From the NCBI GenBank assembly GCA_947448675.1, contig CANFOR010000003.1:1-39427 (forward strand): a stretch of DNA of 39,427 bases. Direction: 5' to 3'. Position 1 is the first letter of the stretch. The number at the start of each line of letters is the position of its first letter. The DNA comes from Betaproteobacteria bacterium (GTDB lineage: Bacteria > Pseudomonadota > Gammaproteobacteria > Burkholderiales > Burkholderiaceae_C). Positions 7,484 to 16,082 of this stretch are shown piece after piece. Made by a program: the position numbers and the translations under genes. The notes under the pieces are model-generated. The model saw nothing but the letters and a program-made list of their open reading frames with translations. It was not told where the DNA came from and did not search any database.

Positions 7484-7903
7484 CTATGCGCACAAGCTGC
7501 GAATAGCCTCGGGTATGGGCATGGCCCGAATTCCCGGCGTGCCGTCGGCGCGCGGGGCCGAGAAGATGCGCACTTCTTGGCATTCCAAAATTAAAGTTTC
7601 GCCGCGCAGCACGCGGTGGCTTTGCACAAAGCTTTTGCCGCGCCATTCGCTGATGGAGCTGTGGATGTGCAGCACGTCGCCGTAGCTGGCGGTGGCGACA
7701 AAGCGGGCGTGGGTGTCAACCAAGGGCGTGCCGTTGATGCCTAAAGTTTGCTCGGTCTCGTGCCAGGGCGGCACGCCGCATTGCACGAAGAAGTGGCGCG
7801 AGGCGGCGTCGATCCAGCGGAAGAAATTAGGGAACCAGACGATGCGCGCCGGGTCGCAGTCGCCAAACTCCACGTGTACGCGGTAGATGCTTTCTTTGCT
7901 CAT
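7484..7903 (-). CDS. Acyl-CoA thioesterase, 4-hydroxybenzoyl-CoA thioesterase type
   Basis: A 139-residue hot-dog-fold protein. The N-terminal FGDCDPARIVWFPNFFRWID matches the active-site region of the Pseudomonas-type 4-hydroxybenzoyl-CoA thioesterases, where the Asp of DCDPA is catalytic. Length is typical. The enzyme should hydrolyse an acyl- or aryl-CoA thioester in the cytoplasm. It is the last gene of a minus-strand run iorA-iorB-dctPQM-thioesterase, 14 bp after dctM, which suggests it acts on aryl-acetyl-CoA from the oxidoreductase (inference). It converges with the CHAT gene, whose stop is 31 bp away. Confidence 0.85.
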   Translation of the reverse strand: MSKESIYRVHVEFGDCDPARIVWFPNFFRWIDAASRHFFVQCGVPPWHETEQTLGINGTPLVDTHARFVATASYGDVLHIHSSISEWRGKSFVQSHRVLRGETLILECQEVRIFSAPRADGTPGIRAMPIPEAIRSLCA

Positions 7904-7917
7904 AAAACGCTAGCACG

Positions 7918-9219
7918 CTAGCCCATGCGGCCGGGCAACCACAGCGCGATGATGGGGAAGGCGATCAAGATGATGAGGCGAATGATGTCGGTCGCTACAA
8001 AGGGCAAAACGCCTTTGAAAATGGTGGTAAAGCTCACGTCTTTCACCACGCTTTTGATGACGAAGACGTTCATGCCCACTGGCGGGTGGATCAGCCCCAG
8101 CTCCACCGTCATGACGATGATGATGCCAAACCAAATCGGGTCAAAACCCATGGCCACCACCACCGGGAAGATGATGGGCACGGTGAGAATAATCATGGCC
8201 ATGGCGTCCATCAAGCAGCCCAGCACCAAGTACATGAGCATGATGAGCGCCAACACGCCATAGCGCCCCACGCCCAGGCCCGTGAGGAAGGCGGTAAGCT
8301 TTTGCGGGCTTTGCGTGATGGTTAAAAAATAACCAAACAGCAACGCACCGATTAGCACCGTGAACACCGCTGCGGCGGTGCGGGTGGCCGACAGCAGGGC
8401 CTCTTTGATTTTGGGGCCGTCGAGTTTGCGCCGTACCAGGCCCAAAATAAACGCGCCGCTGGCTCCCACGCCGCCGGCCTCGGTGGGCGTGAAGAAGCCG
8501 CCGTACAAACCACCGATGACAAAGATGAAGAGCACCAGCGGCGCCCACACGGCTTTGACGTCTTGCAGTCGTTCGTTCCAAGGCTTGAGCTCGCCTGCAG
8601 GCAACCAGTTGGGCCGCACGCGCACGATGATGGCAATGGTCAGCACGTACATCAGCATGGCCAGCAAGCCCGGCAAAATGCCCGCCATGAAAAGCTTACC
8701 AATGTCTTGCTGGGTCAAGATGGCATAGACCGCTAGCACGGTTGAAGGCGGCAGCATGGCCCCCAGGGTGCCACCCGCAGCGATCACGCCGGTCGAGAAA
8801 GACTGCGGGTAGTTGAAGCGCCGCATCTCGGGGTAGGCCACCGCAGAAAAGGTGGCTGCAGTGGCCACCGAGGAGCCGCAGATGGCGGCAAAGCCACCGC
8901 AGGCAAGCACTGTGGCCACACCCAGGCCACCGCGCAAATGGCCGATCATGGAGTTGGCGGCTTTGAACAGCTCGCGGCTCACACCCGAGACGGAAACCAA
9001 AGCGCCCATCAGCATGAACATGGGGATCACGCCAAAGGTGTAGTCGGTGACGGTGCGCATCGAGGTTTGGCCCACTAGCTTGAGCGCCGGGCCGGGGCCG
9101 ACGATGTAGCTGTAGCCGGTAACGCCAACCAAGCCCATGGCCATGCCCACGGGCACGCGCAAGAGCATGAGGACGAAGAGGGAAACAAAGCCCAGCAGGG
9201 CGACAATATCGGTGCTCAA
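7918..9219 (-). CDS. dctM: TRAP transporter large permease (DctM)
   Basis: A 433-residue, 12-helix-type membrane protein of the TRAP DctM family: LLRVPVGMAMGLVG near the start, GVIPMFMLMGALVS, SSVATAATFSAVAYPEMRR and the C-terminal ELGLIHPPVGMNVFVI are family hallmarks. It forms the Na+-driven transport channel with DctQ. The start is TTG at 9219; no ATG or GTG exists before the first conserved helix, so TTG is favoured. It follows dctQ by 18 bp and precedes the thioesterase gene. Confidence 0.92.
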   Translation of the reverse strand: MSTDIVALLGFVSLFVLMLLRVPVGMAMGLVGVTGYSYIVGPGPALKLVGQTSMRTVTDYTFGVIPMFMLMGALVSVSGVSRELFKAANSMIGHLRGGLGVATVLACGGFAAICGSSVATAATFSAVAYPEMRRFNYPQSFSTGVIAAGGTLGAMLPPSTVLAVYAILTQQDIGKLFMAGILPGLLAMLMYVLTIAIIVRVRPNWLPAGELKPWNERLQDVKAVWAPLVLFIFVIGGLYGGFFTPTEAGGVGASGAFILGLVRRKLDGPKIKEALLSATRTAAAVFTVLIGALLFGYFLTITQSPQKLTAFLTGLGVGRYGVLALIMLMYLVLGCLMDAMAMIILTVPIIFPVVVAMGFDPIWFGIIIVMTVELGLIHPPVGMNVFVIKSVVKDVSFTTIFKGVLPFVATDIIRLIILIAFPIIALWLPGRMG

Positions 9220-9237
9220 AATAGGGTGCCCTGTGGG

Positions 9238-9762
9238 TTATTCAACGCGGTGCTCGGCAGCGTGTTCGGCTTCCAAGGCCTCGGGCTTGGCGATCAAACG
9301 CCAGGTACGGATGGCGATCAAAATCACGGCACACACATCGCCCGCCCAGGCCACGGCGTAAAACGGCCAGGTGGGGATGTTGAGGTCATAGGTTTGCACG
9401 TTGTCGGTGAAGGTGCCACGCACTTTGTCAAACAGCATGGCGGTTTGCACCGTGACCACAAAGAGCAGAACCACGGTGGCAAACACGTCGATCACGCGTC
9501 GCCAGTTTTTGTTGGCGGCCTGCCAGACCAAGTCGACCGTGATGTGGCCACCCCGGTAGCTGGTGGCAGCAATGCCCCAAAAGATCAAAATGCCCAGGAG
9601 CATGCGGCCAAAGTCGTAGGCGTCAGGGATCGAGGTGCTGAAGAACTTGCGCAGCACCACGGCCACAAAAATGTTCAGCGCCACGATGCCCACAAACATA
9701 GCCGCCAGCCACTCGATCGCATTGATCAAGCGGTCGGCCAGGTTTTTATCCTGGCGCTGCAT
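9238..9762 (-). CDS. dctQ: TRAP transporter small permease (DctQ)
   Basis: A 174-residue four-helix membrane protein of the DctQ family, with LADRLINAIEWLAAMFVG, NIFVAVVLRKFF and the typical middle segment GILIFWGIAATSYRGGHITV. It pairs with DctM in the inner membrane. The ATG at 9762 directly abuts the stop codon of dctP (TAA-ATG with no gap), so the two are tightly coupled. Confidence 0.92.
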   Translation of the reverse strand: MQRQDKNLADRLINAIEWLAAMFVGIVALNIFVAVVLRKFFSTSIPDAYDFGRMLLGILIFWGIAATSYRGGHITVDLVWQAANKNWRRVIDVFATVVLLFVVTVQTAMLFDKVRGTFTDNVQTYDLNIPTWPFYAVAWAGDVCAVILIAIRTWRLIAKPEALEAEHAAEHRVE

Positions 9763-10809
9763 TTACAGCGCCGACTTGTACTTGGCCAAGCTGGCTTTGA
9801 AGGCATCGAGCACGGCTTTGGGGTCTTGCCCCGCCTTCTTCACGCCCTCGGCCCATTGCGTTTCGACCGGGCCCATAGCACCGCGCCAAGCGGCGAGTTG
9901 GTCGGGCGTGAGCTGGTAGACCTCGCGGTTGGGGTCGGCCTTGAGCTTGGTGCGGCCTGCGATCTCAAAGTCGGCCCAGGCGCTGCCTACTTTCTCGGCC
10001 CACTCGCTGGTGCAATGGCTGTCAACAGCCTTCTTCTGGCTGGCGGACAGGGCGTTGTATTTGTCGGTGTTCATGGCCCATACAAAAGGGGTGACGTAGA
10101 GCGCCGTGTCCATGTGGTACTTGACCACTTTGTCAATGCCAAACAAGGTCAACGAACCCCAGGGGAAGGTGATGGCGTCGGCCACGCCGCGCTCCAGCAC
10201 GTCACGCGCTTCGGGCGCAGACGACTGCACATTGGTGCCGCCCAGCGAGGTAACCATTTGACCAATGGTCGCGGTGGCGGGGCGGATCTTCATGCCCTTG
10301 AGGTCACTGGGCAGACTGATTTTTTTGCGTGAGTGAAAGGTGCCAGGGTCGTGGGCAAAGGCGAAGCAGAAATGCACGTCTTTCATTTCTTTAGCGGCAT
10401 AGGCGCGATACCACGCGTCGATTGCACCAGAACCGGCCTTGGCGTTGTTCACCATAAAGGGCAGGGACGCGGTAGCAAACACCGGGAAGCGACCCGGCTG
10501 GTAGCCGGGGTTGATGTAGGCAAAGTCGGCAATCCCGTCGCGCGCCATGTCGTAGTGGTCAAAGGCTTTGCCCAGTTGCTCCGAGGGGAACAAGATGGTG
10601 TTGAGCGAGCCACCTGAGGCCGCCTTGAGGCTGTCGGCCCAGGCTTGCAGGGCAGGGTTGAGCGCGTGCTGCGCAGGCACCCAGCTAGAGAGCTTGAGGG
10701 TGACGGCTTTGTCTTGCGCGCTGGCGCTGCCAGAGGCCAAAGCGGCCACTGCTGCTAGGGCTAATGCAGCGGCTTTGAAAGAAGATGGAAAAGCAAAAAT
10801 GCGGGCCAT
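9763..10809 (-). CDS. dctP: TRAP transporter periplasmic receptor (DctP)
   Basis: A 348-residue solute-binding protein with a long signal peptide (cleavage after ASGSASA). Family blocks: KLSSWVPAQHALNPALQAWADSL, then FYxxP-type LPFMVNN, GMKIRPATATIGQMVTSLGGT (the arginine that binds the substrate carboxylate) and QSSAPEARDVLERGVADA. It captures a carboxylate in the periplasm for DctQM. GGAGACACC precedes the ATG. It is the first TRAP gene, 76 bp after iorB. Ligand unknown; an aryl carboxylate would suit the neighbours. Confidence 0.93.
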   Translation of the reverse strand: MARIFAFPSSFKAAALALAAVAALASGSASAQDKAVTLKLSSWVPAQHALNPALQAWADSLKAASGGSLNTILFPSEQLGKAFDHYDMARDGIADFAYINPGYQPGRFPVFATASLPFMVNNAKAGSGAIDAWYRAYAAKEMKDVHFCFAFAHDPGTFHSRKKISLPSDLKGMKIRPATATIGQMVTSLGGTNVQSSAPEARDVLERGVADAITFPWGSLTLFGIDKVVKYHMDTALYVTPFVWAMNTDKYNALSASQKKAVDSHCTSEWAEKVGSAWADFEIAGRTKLKADPNREVYQLTPDQLAAWRGAMGPVETQWAEGVKKAGQDPKAVLDAFKASLAKYKSAL

Positions 10810-10885
10810 GGTGTCTCCAAGTGGGAAAGGGTGAATGTTCTACAGCAACAGCTTATGTTTTATAACAAGTCCTGCGCTTTGGGTA

Positions 10886-12538
10886 TCAGGCTTTCCCCAG
10901 GGTCTGGCTTTTGCTGGCATTGCGCACAAAGCGCATCGGCACGGCCTTGACTTCGCGCGCGGGTACGCCGTGCGCCAACAGAGTGTTGTCGAAAGCTTTG
11001 CCTGCGTCGTCGGCCAAGGCGGCTTGGCGTGCGGCTGCGATGGCTTTTGCAGCCACAGCGGCATCGCTGCCATGCGCCAAATGCTGCAGCACGTGCAGCA
11101 GGCTGTCTTTGCCGCGCTCATTGGTGCTGCCATAGCCTTTGATGAGGCGGCCACACAGGGCCAGCTCGTGGCCGAGTTGCCAGTGGCGCTGCGTGCCATG
11201 CACCACGCCGAGCAGCCATTGTTCGATCATGGCTTGCTCGGTAGCGTAGCGCTGGCCGCGCATGCGCAGCCACTTCAAGCTGGCCAATATGCGCAGCGCC
11301 AACATGCCCAACACGGAATGCGTGCCCACTTTGAGGGGCAGGGCCCAAGGCAGCTTGCCGCGCAGCACGCGGGCCCGGTCCCAGGCGGTGATACGGGTCG
11401 CCAGAGCGGCGGGCAGCAAGGCGGCAAACTCGGGCACGCCAGGCTTGAAGTGGTCATAGAGTTGGACGAGGTCGGCGTCTTGCGCTTTGACCTCGGCCTT
11501 GACCCGCTGCCAGCGGCTGGCGCGGCTTTTGAGATCGGCCACGCGCACGATGTCATCAAAGGCCATCCACAGCGCCAACCAACGTGCCATCTCTTGCGTG
11601 GTGGCAAAGCCGTGCGTGGCCGACGGGTCGGCAGCGCGTTCGGCAGCCAGCACTTGGGCCAGGCGGTCGACATAAAGTTGCGCGTAGGCTGCGTCTTGGT
11701 AGTCGCGCATGCGCGTGTGGCCCAGGGCCAGCATGGCGTGCACGGGCTGCGGAAATTGCGCCGCCAGTTCGGCGGGTAAATTGGTGGCTGCATTGACGCC
11801 CGAATCAGTAGCGAAATCAGCAGCAAAATTGGCCACTAAGCCTTGTGGGCTGTGCGTAGACTGCTCATTATTTTGTAGCACTTCGGCAACGTAGGCCGCT
11901 TGCACACGCGGCGCGCTCACGGCGGCGTAGGCCAAAGCCAAGCCGCGCAAACTCGCTGCCGCCGACTTGCCACCAGCGGCTACCACGGCCTCGTAGTCGG
12001 CACGGCTAAAAGGGAAGAGCCCGCTGCCCGCCACGGCCCCGAGCATCACTGCGCTGACCACGGTGCCCGCTTCTTTGGCCATGGTTGCCATGTCGAGCAC
12101 ATAGTGCTCGCGGCTGAAGGCGGCCACCGTGGCCAGTAGCGGCTCACTGGCCGCGCGCCCATCGCCCAACTGCATGCGCTCTTCGGTGGTGAGTGTGCGC
12201 GCCGATGAGGTGATGACGCAGGTGCGATCGGGCGTGGCCATGCCATTGCCAATTTGCCGCGTGGTTTCTAAAAGCTCCGACGAGACCATGGCGTCGAGCG
12301 CGCCGGGCACCGGGTTCAGGCTGAACACCGGGCGCTTGCCTGCCAGTTCGGCCAGCGTGAGCGGAAAGACTTCGATGTAGTAGGTGGTGGCCCCCGTGCG
12401 CTGCGCCACGCCAGGGATGGATGTGGCCTGGGCCGGGTAGCCTGCGTGGCGCGCGGTGTCGATGATCCATTCGGTGAGGACGCCGCCGCCTTCGCCGCCG
12501 AGGGCGCAGATTAAAAGGGATATGGGTTTTTTATTCAT
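10886..12538 (-). CDS. iorB: Indolepyruvate oxidoreductase beta-subunit family protein (IorB) with long C-terminal domain
   Basis: A 550-residue protein. Residues 1-~200 are the pyruvate/indolepyruvate oxidoreductase gamma-type domain (LLICALGGEGGGVLTEWI, SIPGVAQRTGATTYYIEV). The remaining ~350 residues are the C-terminal extension seen in proteobacterial IorB-family proteins, which is helical and of unknown role. With IorA it converts aryl pyruvates to aryl-acetyl-CoA and reduces ferredoxin. ATG at 12538 is chosen because it precedes the conserved fold, though no good ribosome-binding site is visible. Residues ~221-240 (LQNNEQSTHSPQGLVANF) come from a 59-nt repeat copy. It follows iorA by 102 bp. 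Confidence 0.88.
   Translation of the reverse strand: MNKKPISLLICALGGEGGGVLTEWIIDTARHAGYPAQATSIPGVAQRTGATTYYIEVFPLTLAELAGKRPVFSLNPVPGALDAMVSSELLETTRQIGNGMATPDRTCVITSSARTLTTEERMQLGDGRAASEPLLATVAAFSREHYVLDMATMAKEAGTVVSAVMLGAVAGSGLFPFSRADYEAVVAAGGKSAAASLRGLALAYAAVSAPRVQAAYVAEVLQNNEQSTHSPQGLVANFAADFATDSGVNAATNLPAELAAQFPQPVHAMLALGHTRMRDYQDAAYAQLYVDRLAQVLAAERAADPSATHGFATTQEMARWLALWMAFDDIVRVADLKSRASRWQRVKAEVKAQDADLVQLYDHFKPGVPEFAALLPAALATRITAWDRARVLRGKLPWALPLKVGTHSVLGMLALRILASLKWLRMRGQRYATEQAMIEQWLLGVVHGTQRHWQLGHELALCGRLIKGYGSTNERGKDSLLHVLQHLAHGSDAAVAAKAIAAARQAALADDAGKAFDNTLLAHGVPAREVKAVPMRFVRNASKSQTLGKA
11821..11879 (-). repeat. 59-nt repeat, copy 5 (in iorB, sense)
   Basis: Reverse strand head GCTACAAAATAATGAGC, then CTACGCACAGCC, AAGGCTTAGTGGCC and AATTTTGCTG. 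A complete copy. Read G-CTA-CAA-AAT-AAT-GAG, giving LQNNE, in the same phase as the copies in ttuD, yceD, iorA and rsmI. Confidence 0.85.
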
Positions 12539-12640
12539 ATTGCTTTTGGTATGGATTGCTGGCGGGGCGAGACAGGGCGGGGGGTGTGAGCGGGGCAAGC
12601 CGCGGTTTGGCCTCGCCCAGAAAACAAGAAAAAAGCCATA

Positions 12641-14794
12641 TCAAGCCGACTGCAAAGCGCGAATAAAACCTTGGCGCAGGCCATGCAACAGCCGCTCATG
12701 CCAACGCGGGTTTTGAATCACCTCGGCCCGGTAAAACGAGGGGCAGAGCGTGGCGGCATGCGCGTTCTCGCCGCATAGACCGCAGCCCACGCAGCCGTCG
12801 ATCACGGTGGCCACTGGGTCTACCTTCAATGGGTCGGGGTTGTCTTTCAGCGTGAGGGTGGGGCAACCCGAGAGGCGGATGCAGGCGTGGTCACCATTGC
12901 AGACATCTTCGTCTACGCCATATTTGACGCGCACAACGCGCTCTTTTTTTTGTAGCAGGCTGGCGATCCAGGGTTTGATGCGGCGCTGGCGCTCGAGCTG
13001 GCATTCGCCCTCGGCGATGATGACTTTCAGGCCATTGAAGTCGCTGGTGAAGGCCTGCTTGATGGTCTCGCGCACCTTGGCTACTTCGTAGGTGGTGACG
13101 GTGCGCATCCATTGCACGCCCATGCCTTGCAGGGTGCGCTCGATCGACTGGTTGGCGTGCGCGCTGCTGGCGCCTTTGTCGGTGGCGGCGTCTTTGGAGC
13201 GCTGGCTGGGCGTAGACCAAATGTCTTGCGTGCCGGTGGCTGCGGTGTAGCCGTTTTTGAAGATCATCAGCACCGCGTCGTCGTTGTTGAAGAGCGCGCT
13301 TTGCACGCCGGTGAGCAGGCCGTTGTGCCAAAAACCGCCGTCACCCATGATGGACAGGGTGCGCCGTTGCATCATCGGCGAGACGCCTGCGCGGCTGGCC
13401 AGGCTCATGCCATAGCCCAAGATCGAGTGGCCAAAAGAGAAGGGCGCAAAGGTGCCAAAAGCGTGGCAGCCAATGTCGGCCGCAATGTGTACGGGGCCCA
13501 GGTCTTGCTGCGCCAGTTTGAGCGCTGAGAACACCGGGCGCTCGGGGCAGCCTATGCAAAAACCGGGCGGGCGAATCGGTAGCGGTTTGCCCAGGGTGGC
13601 GGCGACTGCAGTGCGGCGCTCGGCATTGCCCGCCAGCCAAGCCAGGCCATCGCCCACCGCCGCGCTGGGCAGGTGCTGGGCCAAGAACGCGCCCAAGCCC
13701 CGCGCCATGGCCTCGGCGGTGTATTCGCCAGTGGCACTCAGCATGTCTTTGCCGTGCAGTTTGGTTTGCACGTCTTGCCTGCGCAAAATGGTGGACACCT
13801 CTTGCTCGATGTATTCGGGCGAGCCCTCTTCCACCACCAGCACGGCGTGTTTGCCCAGTGCAAATTGCGCAATTTGGTCGGGCACCAACGGGCAGGTGAC
13901 GTTGAGTACCAAGAGCGCAATGGCACTCTCACCAAAGGCGTCGGCCAAGCCAAACTGCTGCAGCGCGCGAATGAGCGTGTTGTACACCCCGCCCTGCACA
14001 ATGATGCCCAGTTGCGTGTGCTCGCCGGGCATCAACTCGTTTAAATTGTTTTCAACAATGTAGCGTCGCGCAGCGGGGATGCGCTCTTCAACTTTGCGCT
14101 TCTCATGGCCAAAGGTCACCGGTGGATGCGCCAGCTTGTCGTAGTTAAAACTGGCGGGCTCGGCCATCAGCGCCTTGGTGGAAATGGCGGGCGCTACGTT
14201 GTCTTTGCAAACAAAGCTGCCACGCACATGGCAAGCGCGGATGCGCAGTTCCAAAATCGCGGGCATGTTGCAGGCCTCTGAGAGGCGAAAGGCATGCTCC
14301 ACCGTATTCACCATATGGCCCAGCTCGGGCCGGGGGTCGAGCAGGCACATGGTGGACTTGAGCGCAAAGGCGTGCGTGCGCTCTTGGATCACACTGGCAC
14401 CCTCGCCAAAGTCTTCGCCCACAACAATCAGCGCGCCGCCGAGTACGCCGGGGGACGAGAGGTTGGAGAGCGCATCGGCCGCCACATTGGTGCCGACGAT
14501 GCTCTTCCAGGTCACCGCGCCACGCAGCGGGTAGTGGATGCTGGCGCCCAACATGGCCGCAGCCGAGGCTTCGTTGGCGCATGCCTCTACGTGCACACCC
14601 AGCTCGTCCATATAGGCCTTGGCCTGCACCATCACGTCGAGCAGGTGCGAGACCGGCGCGCCCTGGTAGCCGCCCACATAGGCCACGCCCGACTGCAGCA
14701 AGGCTTTGGTAATCGCCAAGATGCCCTCACCGTGAAAGGCCTGCCCCGCGCCCAAGCGCAGGGACTCGATCTCTTGGCTGAATGAAACTTCCAC
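12641..14794 (-). CDS. iorA: Indolepyruvate:ferredoxin oxidoreductase alpha subunit (IorA)
   Basis: A 717-residue protein. The start is GTG at 14794, with GGAGA eight bases upstream and followed by VEVSFSQEIESLRLGAGQA; longer in-frame starts would enter the divergent promoter. Order of domains: N-terminal pyrimidine-binding domain (GYQGAPVSHLLDV, EACANEASAAAMLGAS), a middle domain, the thiamine-diphosphate site (AADIGCHAFG, SIMGDGGFWHNGLL), and C-terminal iron-sulphur motifs (CNGDHAC...GCP and CVGCGLCGE...LCP). It catalyses CoA-dependent oxidative decarboxylation of aryl pyruvates with ferredoxin as acceptor, in aromatic amino acid breakdown. Residues ~614-633 overlap a 59-nt repeat copy (LLQKKER). 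Confidence 0.92.
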   Translation of the reverse strand: MEVSFSQEIESLRLGAGQAFHGEGILAITKALLQSGVAYVGGYQGAPVSHLLDVMVQAKAYMDELGVHVEACANEASAAAMLGASIHYPLRGAVTWKSIVGTNVAADALSNLSSPGVLGGALIVVGEDFGEGASVIQERTHAFALKSTMCLLDPRPELGHMVNTVEHAFRLSEACNMPAILELRIRACHVRGSFVCKDNVAPAISTKALMAEPASFNYDKLAHPPVTFGHEKRKVEERIPAARRYIVENNLNELMPGEHTQLGIIVQGGVYNTLIRALQQFGLADAFGESAIALLVLNVTCPLVPDQIAQFALGKHAVLVVEEGSPEYIEQEVSTILRRQDVQTKLHGKDMLSATGEYTAEAMARGLGAFLAQHLPSAAVGDGLAWLAGNAERRTAVAATLGKPLPIRPPGFCIGCPERPVFSALKLAQQDLGPVHIAADIGCHAFGTFAPFSFGHSILGYGMSLASRAGVSPMMQRRTLSIMGDGGFWHNGLLTGVQSALFNNDDAVLMIFKNGYTAATGTQDIWSTPSQRSKDAATDKGASSAHANQSIERTLQGMGVQWMRTVTTYEVAKVRETIKQAFTSDFNGLKVIIAEGECQLERQRRIKPWIASLLQKKERVVRVKYGVDEDVCNGDHACIRLSGCPTLTLKDNPDPLKVDPVATVIDGCVGCGLCGENAHAATLCPSFYRAEVIQNPRWHERLLHGLRQGFIRALQSA
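12898..12956 (-). repeat. 59-nt repeat, copy 6 (in iorA, sense)
   Basis: Reverse strand head GCTACAAAAAAAAGAGC has the exact 17-nt spacing; the tail (TGCGCG, ATATGGCGTAGACG) matches less well. Read G-CTA-CAA-AAA-AAA-GAG, giving LQKKE in the iorB/yceD phase. Confidence 0.55.
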
Positions 14795-14895
14795 GGCGTG
14801 TCTCCGGTATTTTTTTGAACTGCAGCGCATATTGTCGGCGATTCGCGCGGCGCAGGGCAGCACCATTGTCACCAGGCTGAGAGATACTATTGCCC

Positions 14896-15603
14896 ATGGA
14901 TTTTTCAACACCCGCATCACCCTTCACGCCCACGGGCACCAAGCCAGGCGCACGCCGCTTCGACCTGATCGCCTTCGACTGGGACGGCACCCTGTTTGAC
15001 TCTACGCAAATCATCGTGCGCTGCATCCAAGCGGCGGTGCAAGACGTGGGCGGGGCCATGCCCACGCGCGAGGCGGCGTCGTATGTGATCGGCCTGGGCC
15101 TGATGGAAGCCTTGGCCCACGCCGCGCCCGATGTGCCCCAAGAAAAATACCCCGAGCTGGGCGCGCGCTACCGATTTCACTACATGCAAAAGCAAGACGA
15201 GATTGCGCTGTTTGAGGGCACACTGGGCCTGCTGCACGCGCTCAAGGCGCGCGGCCATTTGCTGGCTGTGGCCACTGGCAAAAGCCGCCGCGGCCTCGAC
15301 CAAGCCCTGCACTCGGTCGAACTGCATGGCGTGTTTGACGCCTCGCGCACCGCTGACGAAACCCAGGGCAAACCACACCCGCTGATGCTGCACGAGCTGA
15401 TGGCCGAGCTGGGCACCAGCCCTGAGCGTACCCTGATGGTGGGCGACACCACGCACGACCTGCAAATGGCTTTGAACGCGCGCTGCCCCAGCGTCGGCGT
15501 GAGCTACGGCGCGCACGAGCCCCAGGCCTTTGCCGCCTTGGGCCCGCTGCATGTGGCGCACAACGTGGGCGATCTGGCCGACTGGTTGGCCCAGCATGGC
15601 TGA
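14896..15603 (+). CDS. HAD-superfamily phosphatase (phosphoglycolate-phosphatase-like)
   Basis: A 235-residue subfamily IA haloacid-dehalogenase hydrolase. Motif I is FDLIAFDWDGTLFDST (nucleophile Asp of DWDGT), the helical cap follows, motif II is LLAVATGKSRRG, motif III the Lys of GKPHPLM, and motif IV GDTTHDLQMA. A phosphatase for phosphoglycolate or a similar small phosphate ester is likely; the true substrate is not shown. A TTG six bases earlier is in frame, but ATG at 14896 is preferred. The stop overlaps the start of the Rieske gene by 8 bp. It is divergent from iorA with a 101-bp gap. Confidence 0.85.
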   Translation: MDFSTPASPFTPTGTKPGARRFDLIAFDWDGTLFDSTQIIVRCIQAAVQDVGGAMPTREAASYVIGLGLMEALAHAAPDVPQEKYPELGARYRFHYMQKQDEIALFEGTLGLLHALKARGHLLAVATGKSRRGLDQALHSVELHGVFDASRTADETQGKPHPLMLHELMAELGTSPERTLMVGDTTHDLQMALNARCPSVGVSYGAHEPQAFAALGPLHVAHNVGDLADWLAQHG

Positions 15604-16036
15604 GCACCCCTTGCACCCGTTGCACCCTCGGCAGGCGCTGCCCGCGACCATGCCAGCGGCCATGCCCGAAGCCAGCGCGCAAGCCATTGCCCTGTGCAAC
15701 AGCCAGCACCTGCTAGACGGCGGCGAAGCCGTGCCCTTCGATGTGCAGTACGCAGGCCAAACTTGCCGCGCCTTTGCCATCCGCTTTGAGGGCGTGGCCC
15801 ACGCCTACTTGAACCGCTGCGCCCATGTGGCCATGGAGATGGACTGGCAGCCCAACCGCTTTTTTGACGACACCGGCCAGTGGTTGCTCTGCGCTACCCA
15901 CGGCGCGGCCTACCAGCCCGCCACCGGGGCCTGCGCGGGCGGGCCCTGCACGGGCGGCTTGGTGAAAATTGCGCTCAGCGAGCAAGCGGGCGTGGTCTAC
16001 TGGCATGCCCAGCACCCGCTCCAGCCCCTGTTTTAA
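15596..16036 (+). CDS. Rieske [2Fe-2S] protein
   Basis: A 146-residue soluble protein. The Rieske cluster motif is visible as CAH in NRCAHVAMEMDW and CATH in WLLCATHGAAYQP (C-x-H ... C-x2-H). No other domain and no signal peptide, so it is a small cytosolic ferredoxin-like electron carrier or a regulatory Rieske protein. The start at 15596 overlaps the HAD stop (translational coupling). The HAD-Rieske-S49 peptidase order is a conserved arrangement in related bacteria, from memory; the link between them is not understood. Confidence 0.85.
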   Translation: MAEHPLHPLHPRQALPATMPAAMPEASAQAIALCNSQHLLDGGEAVPFDVQYAGQTCRAFAIRFEGVAHAYLNRCAHVAMEMDWQPNRFFDDTGQWLLCATHGAAYQPATGACAGGPCTGGLVKIALSEQAGVVYWHAQHPLQPLF

Positions 16037-16082
16037 AGCCCTGCACTGCGCACATGCCTTTGCAAACAGCTAAAGTGACGCT

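Noticed and set aside
9226-10332. Plus-strand open frame of 368 codons opposite dctQ and dctP
   Set aside because: Shadow of the TRAP genes, His/Gly/Val-rich with no domain.
14866-14890. Promoter TTGTCA / TACTAT before the HAD gene
   Set aside because: The spacer is only 13 nt, too short for sigma-70, and the -10 box would lie at the start codon.
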